DNA of 64,000 nucleotides from Allacma fusca (Eukaryota; Arthropoda; Collembola; Symphypleona; Sminthuridae): positions 2,914,001-2,978,000 of the forward strand of contig OX359249.1 in the NCBI GenBank assembly GCA_947179485.1, read 5' to 3'. The stretch's first letter is position 1; every line of letters starts with the position of its first letter. Below the pieces are notes generated by a model, which saw nothing but the letters and a program-made list of their open reading frames with translations, was not told the DNA's origin and searched no databases. This document shows positions 28,383 through 38,906 of this stretch, piece by piece. The translations under genes and the position numbers were made by a program.

Positions 28383-29214
28383 AATTCCAGGTACAAAATG
28401 GAAATAAATTGCATATTTGAATAAATTTACAATAATTACCTTATGCAGGCACTGATCTGTATGAAAACTCTAATTAGGCCTGTTATAATTAATAGCTGCG
28501 TATGACAATGCAGGGTATAGATAAAAATTAAAGAGCAAAGTCAAGGTAGACCTGAATCTTTTTTTCTGTCTTCCTTACCGCTTTACTCTAATTTGCTCAG
28601 AAAGAGCATGCATGAACTAGTTTATGACAGTCGTAGATTTTTTCCATGTAAATCTATTTAACCCTCGTTACCAGCTCAACAAATAAATACCTGAAGTCAT
28701 ATTCAAAGGGTAACTAGAAAAAAAAGGCGCAAAACTAAATTCTGGAAGCATTTCAGAGATCATGACTAATTAATTGTCCACTCTCTTCAAGACAGCATCC
28801 CGATTGTTCCTTTATATTATAAGGCCCGGTATTATCAGCATAAAAATATTTGCAAGGAGTAATGCTTCCAATATTCTTGCCCTACGGGCTAAAATTTGTA
28901 ATAGGGATTCTCTTGTAGTGAAAAATACAGAGTAAGACAAGGCTGATACGAGGATGCCTCTAAGAACGAGCTCTCATAGGAAAACCATTGTCAGTGAGGC
29001 AATCAGGAATTGTCCAAATATTTTTACGCCTGTAGATAAAATGCTCTTATTAGAAGGTTACTGCTAGCGAGGACGACTGTGCTGGAATTAAGTAAGCAAA
29101 TTGTATGGCAAGATGAAATTTCTGAAAAAATGTTCAAAAAGTAGGGGAAATTTATATTACAGCTGAACTACGATCAACTCATGATATAAGCAAACCCAGC
29201 GAAAAGGTTACATG

Positions 29215-30340
29215 CAGGGTGGCTTGATTTAAATCACGTTGATTTAAATCTTGATTTAAATCAAGATTTAAATCACTTGATTTTTTTCAAATAAATCATT
29301 GATTTAAATCAAAATTGACTCTTCAACTTTTGCGGTTAGGTAAAATTTAATTTTACGTCTCTAAACGTTGTAAAACGTGGATTTGTTTGTTTTTACAAAT
29401 TTTTGGTATAAAACCATTTTGGATTTTGATAATTTTCAGGATAATTTGGGCACGTTGACATATTGATTATCTGTCAAGCTGTCAAAGTGCCATAAAATTT
29501 GGATATGAGTGAGTTTTGAAGTATTGTATAATACTAGAGCTTCTGCTGGGGACAATTGTTATGCCCCACAGAAGATTCCGCCTCGTTTCAAAATCCAGGG
29601 ACAAAAATGAGCATCCCAATCCCGTCCTGAAATAACACGGAGACAATATTTACATCCCGAAAATGTCTCGTCCCTAACAGAAAATCAGTAACTACAAAAA
29701 CATCCCAATATCCAATCTTTCTAAAAGAGTACCGTTTAAAGTGGAAAGATTTGACAGTGAATTTTGCATTTTTTAAATGTTACTCTTTTATGGAGAGATA
29801 TTCACACTTGTTTAAACGGTATATTCCCAATTTGCAAATAATTTTTCTGTCCCAACATACGCTACCATTCCATTCCGAAACACTGTATATGCACACACTG
29901 TACACATTGTATATAATTACATATAAATATATTTATGTATACATAAATCAATAAAAATCCAAATGAGACATCTGGTATCTGTCCTACACAGCGTTTGGCT
30001 TCAAAGATAACTTAATTCCGAATTGTTACAATATAAAAAATACTGCTGATCTTTGGAATTGGTCTTTAACCAGCTTTTTATTTCATATTAGGTAGCTGAC
30101 TTGCCTTTGTAATTTTCTCTCAATACATTTGATTGATTGCTCAAGTTTCATTGGGGCCAACAGTGCACAATATTATTAGGAAAATTAAAATCCAAAAATT
30201 TGTATGGAAATTCTATCGTACTATAAAATTTTGAATTTAAATCATAAAATATTGATTTAAATCAAAGAAATCCGATTTAAATCAAATAAATCTGATTTAT
30301 TTGATTTTTTTCAAAAAAATCAAAAAAATCAGCAACCCTG
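29215..30340. mobile_element. hAT-type non-autonomous element with GATTTAAATC ends
   Basis: The element is 1,126 bp, begins 'CAGGGTGGCTTGATTTAAAT' and ends 'AAAAATCAGCAACCCTG'. It is flanked on both sides by a perfect 8-bp duplication, GTTACATG (29207-29214 and 30341-30348). An 8-bp target duplication with CAGGG ends is the hallmark of the hAT superfamily. Both ends are arrays of the palindrome GATTTAAATC, likely transposase-binding subterminal repeats. The inside is AT-rich and shows no transposase reading frame, so it must rely on another copy to move. Confidence 0.85.
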
Positions 30341-31545
30341 GTTACATGTAATGGTTGAAAAATAACTCCAATTTTAAACAGCATTTCCAGAAAAGCCTTC
30401 ATGGCAAAGAAGACAATAAGTACTCATGAGGAGTCTCTTGTAGACAGAGCACAATCCATTTTTTTCAAGTACAGATATGAAATGAGGAAGTTGTCAAAAG
30501 ATGAAATGCTGAAGGAGGGACGTATCAAAATCAGCGCAAGTTCATCAGTAATAAATATTATGGTCGTTAATTTTGAGATGCAGTGACATTGACTAGGCCA
30601 AGGAGATTTATTTGTTTGTGTGTATACACAATATTTAATTAGGTTACATGTTACATTTGCCTGCACTTTGGAGTAATGTGCATTTTGTTACTTGTACTGT
30701 AATTATCTACGTCTACAATGTAACTTTGGAGCTTAAAAGAGAAAAACGAGAGTAATAATAATTCCTAGAGGTAATACAAAATGAAATGTTTGCTAACCCT
30801 TGAGACTTTTGGAGTGAGTCCAGAGGTAAAACTAACACTATAGCAAGAAATACAGCTTAATAAAGAACACAACAATTCTCAATAGCTTTTATTTAGCTTA
30901 GAAGCAATTATGTATTTACTTTGCTTTGTCAAATATCAATATTAATCACTGAAGGGATATATGTTTATAGAGAAGTATTGTTATTTATTGTCAAGTTGTC
31001 GACTAATCAAGTTTCTTGTCATCTTCATGGTTGGAACACTGACCATTAAATTTATTATGATTATGAGAGAATATCACAGTGGACTGTTGCATTTAATTGG
31101 AAATAGCTGCTCTTGTAGTGGCAATATTTCATAATCTTTTTGCCCCAAGAAATAATTGCTATTATGTGTGAGTCGCTTATAGCAATTATTTACTCTGCTT
31201 TGCCATTACTTGACGAAAGCTAAGCAATTCACAGTCTGGATTTTGAAGTTTATACTTTTAATAGCAGGAGTTAATTTTTTGAACAAGTAATTATTCTGAA
31301 GCTATTTTCTAGACATTTTATAACATATCCACGAAGGTTTTCAGCGACTTTTAAAATGTCACAACAAGGAAGATTAAGTATGTGAAGGCTGTCAGTTACA
31401 GGACGATTTTATATTGTGTTAACTGCAGTGGAAGTTCTGCCTTTGGTCTTCATCTTAAGTAACATTTGATAGAATTTATAGGCGGCAGCAGGGAATGCCG
31501 AATGATTATTTTAGTAGCTGCTTCCGTTAGATTCACAATACTGTA

Positions 31546-31719
31546 GGTCACAACTCTCGGTATAAGAGCATCCTTAAAGGGACAAAATTGAGAAGCTTAT
31601 AATTGCACGCTGTTTTAAGGGATGAACATGAATTTTCGTAAATAGGAAAGTGTCTAAATTTAACGTTTATAGATGGTGCTCTAATTGTCAGAAGGGGGTC
31701 ACATAGGCAGAGTAAACTG
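31546..31719. repeat. CAGT-type MITE copy (full length)
   Basis: Left arm 'CAACTCTCGGTATAAGAGC', then 'AAAGGGACAAAATTG'. Right arm 'GGGGGTCACATAGGCAGAG' then 'TAAACTG' and TA (31720-31721). 174 bp. Confidence 0.55.
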
Positions 31720-31967
31720 TATTTCTAAAGAATGCATAAGTAACAGTAACCAGAGTTACGATGAGCCATTCCAATTGGGAAATGTGAAGAAATGAAATCT
31801 GAAAACAAGGCTTCATTGAATTTATTATTTTGTGGGCACTCTGACTACACTTTATTAGGCATTGTTTCAACAAAGACAGTATCAATAAAAACATGAGCAA
31901 CTGCTTTTAGGAAGCCACCCCAGCATGGGGGGTGGTTATATATAATATTTATAGGTAAAATTACTTA

Positions 31968-32143
31968 CAGTGCATTCTCATAATCATACCCGGTTACAAG
32001 ATCGCTTTTTCTGTAGGGACCCAAATATTGAACGCATTGCCGTTAACCACAATGTTATGTATTCTCACCCGTTATAGTAGCGGACAATTATGAGCATAGT
32101 ATTAAGATGCTTTCAGGGCTACTTGTATATTAAGAGAACACTG
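31968..32143. repeat. CAGT-type MITE copy (full length)
   Basis: TA (31966-31967) then 'CAGTGCATTCTCATAATC'. The core is one of the best preserved: 'GTAGGGACCCAAATATTG' then 'GCATTGCCGTTAACCACAAT'. The right end 'GTATATTAAGAGAACACTG' lacks the flanking TA. Confidence 0.55.
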
Positions 32144-32397
32144 CATGCATATAGTATATGGGGAGTAAAATACTTGGGGAGGAGAATTACATAGGGTAGG
32201 GGTGGGGTAATATAATATCTGCAAATTTTATCGTTATCCAGTGCCACCTTATTTCAGCATTAACAACGTAAATTTAAGAACAAAAATTTGGAAATGTTAG
32301 AACAAACGTCAGGCTACGATTGACCTGATAGTAAGCAGTGGGAAGTAACACCCTTTAAACAACAGTACAACATAAACTACATACCCTGTGCAAAATT

Positions 32398-34329
32398 ATG
32401 GGAATCCCGAGTAGATTATTTTATTTATTTTTAGGTCTCCTATCACACATTTTCTCTGTGCTAGGATTTCTAATTTCCGTAGTTTATCGCCCAGTAGTTC
32501 ATATAATTTTATGTGTATTTTACAACAACAAGTACAAACTAATTAAAACTGGATTTTCGACAGTCGTGGCAGCGGATACAGAAGGAACCCCGAATGTGTT
32601 GTATGTCCTCAAATGCAAAGGGACTCCAAACTTGGCTCAAGTGGTTCAGAAACTGTATCGAGCTGTCAAATATGAGACGAAGAAGGTTTCCGGTGGGGAA
32701 TGTGACACTTCATACAGGCCATTTGAAAAACTGGGATATGTTATTGTTCCGAAGTTTGGTTTGTTTTGCTGGAAGCTGGACCATAGATTCCGAGCTGAGA
32801 ATCATGTGGTCTTCGATAAGGTCTCCAATAATTTGGATATTGAGGTTCAGAGGAGGGCCGAGAGAATGAATGACAAAATTTACGGGGATTATCAGCCTCA
32901 GTGGAAACTTCATGTTTTGTTCCGTGAAAAGGCCAAGGAATATGCGCTTATTTGGAGTGTCCACCACACCTTTTCTGATGCGACAATCTTTACGCAAGTG
33001 ATCAGGCACGCTCTGGCAGACAGTCTGTTCCCAATGAAGTTTGAGCCACTGGAATGGAACAGAAAAAAGGAGAATTTTTTGAGCAAAATTAGAAGCTATT
33101 TAGAGCCCGCGGTTTTATGTACTTTCGGGTCACTCTACCTTGCTGGTGTCTACAGTCAATGTCTTGGTCAGGAAACCATCAAGGAGGTACCATTGTGTTT
33201 ACTATTTACTGGAGAGTTCAATATCAATAAGAATCTCTCTCCTGGTAGAACTTTCTATGCAGGGACAAGAATATTTTGAATTAGTTTTTTTTATTACAAT
33301 GACAATTTTTCAATTGGCATGCCACACTGTAACACTCAAGTATTGATCCTTGAAGCTGTGCCCATATATTGAGAGTGCACTGTAGTTGTCAAGTCATATA
33401 AATTCTCATTCAATGATTCCCTATACCTTTGCTACAACAGACTTCCTAGTGAGGTCATCTTTCGAGACAGTCCTCTCTATCTGTACGAGCACCCTTACAG
33501 GTGCAATACTTGACTCTTACTAATGTCCTTGTTCGGATTTAATTAACACTATAATCAATTTGAATTTGTATTAATATATTTGCCCCCCATTTAATCCTAT
33601 TTGTTCTAATTTTAGAATACATTGACTGAAAAGCGCGGGAGGTGTCACTACCGAGATATTACCCTTGACCTGTCAGTGATCAAGACCATACAAAGGAAAG
33701 CAAGTGAAGTGAAGCCAGTTCGTTTTGTTTCCGTACTTTTCGCCTGCCTTGCTCCAGCAATTAACCGAGGACTCAGTTCTTCGGAAAAAAAGAAACCAAC
33801 GACAGTACTAGCAAGCACTGTGGAAGCAAATTATCCCTACCCTACTTTGAGTATAAATAATAATATCACATCACTCTGGTTTGACCTGCCCTTGAACATC
33901 AAGTCAATGCATGAGCGACTGTCTGTGATTGATAGAAACGTGAGACAGATCACAGGTCACTTGGGGATGACTATTTTCAAAACTATAATTCGGGTTTCGG
34001 GGGCTACTAATTACCATATTCGGAGAATCCTTGAAGACTTGGGGTCCCTTTCTCACACTACATACATTTCGAATATTGTGGGGCCTGAAAAACCGTTTAC
34101 GGTATTAGGGGGTGATCCAGTCACTTCGATATATGTGTACAGTCCTGTTTGTTTAAATGAGGCAGTTACTATTGTGAGTTATACGTATGCTGACCAGATC
34201 ACAATAAGCATGGTGGCACCAGACAGGGTAGTGAGTAAATTACCAGGGTTTTTAGATAATATTGAGCAAGGGTTCAAGGATGAATTAGATAAGTACAGTA
34301 AATTTAGTTGGGGAAGTGAAAAGCATTAA
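32398..34329 (+). CDS. Wax-ester synthase/DGAT-like O-acyltransferase (WSD family)
   Basis: Two exons, 32398-33186 and 33616-34329, joined by a phase-0 GT-AG intron of 429 bp, give 500 residues. Proteins of this family transfer an acyl group from acyl-CoA to an alcohol or diacylglycerol to make neutral lipid. Residues 6-42 hold two hydrophobic segments, so the protein is probably ER-membrane bound. The catalytic motif is H189-H190-T-F-S-D194-A195; the usual form is HHxxxDG, so the final Gly is Ala. Residues 165-175 (QPQWKLHVLF) match the conserved strand before it. Exon 2 carries the C-terminal family half, including 'SNIVGPEKPF' (415-424) and 'VSYTYADQITISMVA'. The length fits the family. 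The start was chosen as the first Met of the open frame, ahead of the hydrophobic segments. The donor at GAG|GTACCA was chosen because it is the in-phase one; reading through would stop at 33279. The intron holds a MITE right arm. Confidence 0.8.
33345..33382. repeat. CAGT-MITE right arm in the acyltransferase intron
   Basis: 'TATTGAGAGTGCACTG' followed by TA is a close match to the family's right end. A left-arm-like piece, 'CAGTCCTCTCTATCTG', with 'GAGCACCCTTACAGG', lies at 33478-33510 in the same intron, so the intron has received at least one insertion. Confidence 0.5.
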
Positions 34330-35706
34330 TGGGGCTTCTAAATTGTAAGTCGGATTAGTAAATAAGCATTTAAATTTACATAATATTAAAAAACTACACT
34401 CATGTTCTAGTATGAAGACAACTTCAAAGGGAGCGTAAATGCTACACTTATTAATTATAGTAATTATAGTAGAATGCTCTAGTGAGATTAAATATTTGCA
34501 TAGTGCCCACTGGAAATGATTCTAATTATTTTTGCCCTTAGCTAAAAAATTCTATGACAGGGAATAGCCTATGTACACTAGCAAGAAATCACACTACACC
34601 CCTATTGGATCGAAAAAAAATCCTGGTAAATTCTCATAAATAATTTTTTCCCAATTGTACGCAATTTCTTATAGCGAGAGTTCACTGGGATCTAAATTAA
34701 TTATGTGTAAGTGTTACAGTTTTGAAAAAACATTAGTGCAATAATTATAAGTGTAATCACTCGTATTAATTCAGGCCAGCTCCTTCTCAAAACTCCCTGT
34801 ATCAAAGGACGGAGAGCTACCCTGAAAGACACAAAAATTGGTCCTTGTAATGTAAGTTACCTTAAAAGTAGAATGAGAAGATTTTAATAAATTACTGTGA
34901 TTTTGTTCAAGTATTTTTTCCTTTACAGATATATGTATCTATCGCTCTTGTAAACACATTTTTTAAAGCAAGATACATATCAAGCACAACACATGTATTA
35001 CCAGTATTGCAAAAGCAAATTATATTTGCTCAATTACCGTATATTTGATAGAAATGCTTTACTCGCCATATTCCTCTCTTTCTCATAAACACGTCACCCC
35101 ACGTTTTGGTAATTTTGTGGTAAATAGGTTACGATTCGTAACTTTTAATTTTGTTTCATTTTATTGCAATTGCCTGACACCTAGCAATATTCAAATACAC
35201 TGGTAATTCATGCAGAGCTTCACAAATATGTATTTAATGTAAAAGATCCAAAATAGTATTTTATGGGGAATTGGCTAATGCAAGTGCATAAATGAAAATA
35301 AATGACCGTAAAAAATCCTGAAAAATCTTATTTAGATTGTTGAACCAGTTGAACATTATTTATGAAGTTCGGTTGAAAAACAAACTTGAAAAGATCTACA
35401 AAGGTAAACAAATGATTAGCGTCAAACGTTAGAGTGCATCATGTGCTTTTGGGGTGACGTGATACGGAACTCTGAAGAAGAGTCACCCTTGATTCCGGAG
35501 TACTTCCAGCGCGGAATTTAAAAAATTTTGACGTGGAACAAAATTTAATTAAGACACTTCACTCATTCACTGTATAGTTATTGTCCGTAATTTATTTTTT
35601 AAGTCAGCCAGCAGTTAACTGTTGTTTGACAATGTTGAAGTGATAACTTTCAGTGTGATGATTGCGTGATATAAACAGCGAAATTATTTGAGGATAATAA
35701 CCAAAT
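34330..35706. other. Intergenic sequence between acyltransferase and BET1 genes
   Basis: AT-rich; no exon seen. Old MITE arms are visible at about 34573-34687 ('TTCTTATAGCGAGAGTTCAC'). An ATTAAA at about 34486 could serve as a polyadenylation signal for the acyltransferase gene. From about 35707 the sequence is shared with the second BET1 copy. Confidence 0.5.
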
Positions 35707-35976
35707 TTGTGTTTGTCAATTCGAGGACTCGTGTCTTCTTCAATAGACAATTTACCACTGGGAGTTTCTATTTTGTTTCAATCTTTGAAGGTTCAAGATT
35801 CCAGAAATATCCAAAAATATTCGAAAGTCACACAGTTGTTGTTTTTTGTATGTAATATAGATAGATGTAATATATGCTCAAATATATTTCGGAAAAGGAT
35901 ACATATTGCTAAATACTTGTTATTTTTTGGGAGAACTAGTAAGTTCGACAGCTAACGGGATATTTTGCGCAGTAGT

Positions 35977-36652
35977 ATGGGATCTACGAACTACAGAGGT
36001 TTCAACAAAATGATGCCGAATCCAGGTAAATCTCCGATATAAAGAAACAAATTGTATTCATAGCTAATGTGGGTCAGTAAGTCTTGGAAATTATATATGT
36101 GTATTTAACTAATTTTTGATGAATTATTGTAGACGAAGATCACATGGACCATGCGAATCAAACAATGGCTGAGACTTTGTCAATGAAAGTTGGACAATTG
36201 AAAAGTGTAAGTGCCATCAACAAATTATTATGATAAATAACCAATTTTAAAATGTACTCAACCAAATGAAGTGTTAGTTTTCTGTACTAATTACCAAAAT
36301 TTTGTTGATATTTACCCGGTGTTTCTGCATTTGTTGAATACAATTTAGTATTTTAGGGAATAGTATTGTATTTTTTGGAGTCGAGGAAGTGAACTCATTT
36401 GAATGTATGGATATACAGTTGGCCATTGATTTGGACGGAGAAACCCGCGATCATTTACCGCTGCTGGACGGTGTCGGTGATGACATGGACTCAACTTCTC
36501 ACAGAATGGGGGGAAGTTCTGGTCGTCTTCGGAACATGAATCGTAATCGAGGTCTTGCAGGGAAGAAATTGACACTTTGTGTCGGATTTTCCGTGACTGT
36601 CCTTCTCTTTTTTCTGTATTATTTGATGTCAAGGTCCCCATCATCTGATTAA
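35977..36652 (+). CDS. BET1-family Golgi SNARE (Qc-SNARE), copy 1
   Basis: Three exons: 35977-36025, 36133-36206, 36419-36652. The splice phases (1, then 0) agree and give 118 residues, the usual BET1 length. BET1-type proteins are tail-anchored SNAREs acting in ER-Golgi or intra-Golgi vesicle fusion. Seen: a short polar N-terminus, a SNARE-like segment (about 25-85) with 'MAETLSMKVGQLKSLAIDLD' matching the family, and a C-terminal membrane anchor (92-111) followed by a short polar tail. Exon 3 must start after ATACAG at 36418, because the upstream codons do not fit the family. Two oddities: the central-layer Gln seems replaced by His53, and Pro55 lies within the SNARE helix. It may therefore be divergent or failing. 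A second, clearly broken copy lies 17 kb away. Confidence 0.75.
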
Positions 36653-36871
36653 AGTAGAAATATCGAAGAAGTGGTGCGCATTGGGTTGGCCTTCCGCGTT
36701 ACGTAATATGAAAGGGGAAGCACCATGATCGGGATGGTTTACAGACGTTAACCGTATTTTTATATTTCTTCATGAGTATACCTGAGCATAAGATAAGTAA
36801 AACTTTTAGTGCATTCAAAATTATCTTGTAATTATGTAAAACCTACTATGCTGTAGATGAATTTTGTACAG

Positions 36872-36877
36872 ATTAAA
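36872..36877 (+). terminator. Candidate polyadenylation signal of BET1 copy 1
   Basis: ATTAAA about 220 bases after the stop codon. The same hexamer is kept in the duplicated copy at 55018-55023. There is no closer AATAAA on the plus strand. Confidence 0.4.
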
Positions 36878-37360
36878 GTATTTCACACTTGAAGCCTTGG
36901 CACGGAAATAATTGTATGCGTTTGATTATTCGGGATTTCCTCATCTAAAATTCAACAAACTCTGTTTTATTAATTTACTAATTAAAACGCAACGTTGGGG
37001 AAAAGGGCATTTAATTGAGGTTTTACAACAAAGAATTTCATTTATTGAAGCCAATAAATTAGTAATCATTCCATAACATTTTTTTTCTCTGTACCCATTG
37101 AGTGAGAACAGGAACGGGGAACGGGGACACATTTTTTGTACCCATGACAACCAATGCACCGAGCTACCATCAGACACAGATGCGTAAGGACTTTAATAAT
37201 ACAATGCGAAAACCCAGTGTGATTACATTTGTAGTCAGCTTCGTTGTACCTTCACAGAACATTTGAGAACTTCCCTTTTGCCAACATACTAGCGTGTGTG
37301 GAAACATTTCCAAATGGTCAACGATCCTGACATCGTCAACTAACCCGCCGGATAAGATGG

Positions 37361-37960
37361 TCAACAAACGCCGAAAATGTTTGGCCAATTACCTGGGTAG
37401 CGAAAAAATTTTTTCCCCAACTACCAAAAATTGTTGGTCAACTATCTGGGAACCCAAAAACATTTTTGCCGAACAACCAAACATTTTTGACCAACTACTT
37501 GGGTAGCGTAAAATGTTTTACCCAACTACCAAAAATTTTGGCTAACTACCTGGGTAGCGAAAAAATATTTTGCCCAACTGCCAACAATTTTTGGTCAACT
37601 ACCTGGGTATCGAAAAAATATTTTGCCCAACTGCCAACAATTTTTGGTCAACTACCTGGGTATCGAAAAAAACATTTACCCAACAACCGAAATTTTTTGA
37701 CCAACTACCTGGGTAGGGAAAAATTTTTTTGCCCAATTACCAAACATTTTTGGCCAACTACCTGGGTATCGAAAAAATTGTTTGTCCAAATACTAAAAAT
37801 GTTTGGTCAACTACCTGGGTAACCAAAAAATTTTGGCCAACTACCTGGGTAACCAAAAAGTTTTGGCCAACTACCTGGGTAACCAAAAAATTTTGGCCAA
37901 CTACCTGGGTAGCGAAAACAATTTTTGGTCAAATAACCCCCAAATATTTTTCAACATGGC
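37361..37960 (+). repeat. 53-bp minisatellite with 30-bp variant units
   Basis: The phrase 'CAACTACCTGGGTA' recurs at 53-bp spacing (about 37391, 37444, 37497, 37548, 37601, 37654, 37707, 37760, 37813), once at 51 bp, and then three times at 30-bp spacing (37843, 37873, 37903). Each unit is 'TTTTTGGTCAACTACCTGGG' plus a variable A-rich part and a second 'CCCAACTACCAA' half. The long open frames across it exist because the unit lacks stops; they are not genes. Confidence 0.9.
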
Positions 37961-38088
37961 CAACTATCCCGCTGTTCAATGTTGCCCAACTACTTTGGCC
38001 CATTTTGTCAACGATCCCGGATCGCAGGATCGGGAACTTTTTCCACACCCGCATACTAGATATTACCACCAAATACAGTCATTGGAAC

Positions 38089-38898
38089 TAGGCCTGATAT
38101 TAACGATATAACGATACGATATTCTCGCTAGTATTGTACATTTTTGACGAACGATATTGAACGATAATTCTCGTTTTTTTCAAACGATATATCATCACAA
38201 TAAGGTATCGCGATAATCGCTGAAACAATATGTCCACAGCCAAAATGCCCTGGATCATAGCGCTGGAACCATTAAAAACTCACTATTTTGTATATTTTGT
38301 GTTTAGTTGCTCGGTACTTTATTTAAGAACAGCAACAACAATTAGCAAACCGTAAGCCGCCATCAACCGATCTTTTTTACGAATCTTTACCATTTTACCA
38401 AATTTGCAGGGCTGGAAAGCATAGCATATCTGCTTTACTCCTGACACATTAAAAAAAACTTATAAAATGCCGAAACGAATTCGTCCAATAGTTATTGAGA
38501 AAATTTATTAAAAATAATAAATAATAATTGAACGATTGCTGAGAAAATTGTAAACGAGGATACAGTGACGGGGTCGCACGTGGATTTTTTATATTTGAAT
38601 GACAACTGTTAATATCAATTGATTTTAGGTATTTTTACCATATCAGTAAATTTTGGTTTCCGAATAATAGTTCTTAAATATATACCAAAAATATGAATTT
38701 CATGTCAACTGTACATATAACAGGTACGTGGAATCACTTTAAGAAACCCATTTGCATTGATTTTTATAGTTCCCATCATGTTTTGACGGTATAACAGTTC
38801 ATCTTTCATATCGTTCTTCAAAATCCATATCGGGAATTTTTGAATAAACGATAACGATATTCACGAGAGTTTTAAAATGAACGATAATATCATGCCTA
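38089..38898. mobile_element. hAT-type non-autonomous element
   Basis: 810 bp. It begins 'TAGGCCTGATATTAACGATA' and ends 'TGAACGATAATATCATGCCTA', its inverse with few differences, less one base. The 8-bp target duplication ATTGGAAC is perfect (38081-38088 and 38899-38906). Subterminal regions are crowded with ACGATA/TATCGT words. No transposase frame is visible. Confidence 0.85.
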
Positions 38899-38906
38899 AT
38901 TGGAAC

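Larger units (their letters stand above)
19049..29206. other. Gene-free stretch, MITE-dense
   Basis: No supported exon. Open frames up to 92 codons exist but lack domains, splice context or compositional change. At least nine CAGT-type MITE copies or halves are recognisable between 21.5 and 28.4 kb and are listed separately. The 19.1-21.5 kb part shows only faint fragments. Confidence 0.6.
30349..32397. other. Intergenic sequence upstream of the acyltransferase gene
   Basis: No exon seen. It contains two MITE copies (31546-31719, 31968-32143). The 80 bases before the acyltransferase start show no clear TATA box or initiator. Confidence 0.5.
35707..37096 (+). repeat. Segmental duplication, copy 1 (BET1 locus)
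   Basis: This block matches 53140-55240 in the same orientation, introns and both flanks included, with only scattered substitutions. It therefore arose by DNA duplication and not by retroposition. Copy 1 has about 125 extra bases in the 5' leader (about 35790-35915). Copy 2 has an 832-bp gain from a transposon plus its target duplication. Confidence 0.9.

Noticed and set aside
37294-38111. Overlapping open frames of 70-120 codons
   Set aside because: They lie within the 53/30-bp minisatellite, exist in more than one frame at once, and reflect a stop-free repeat unit.
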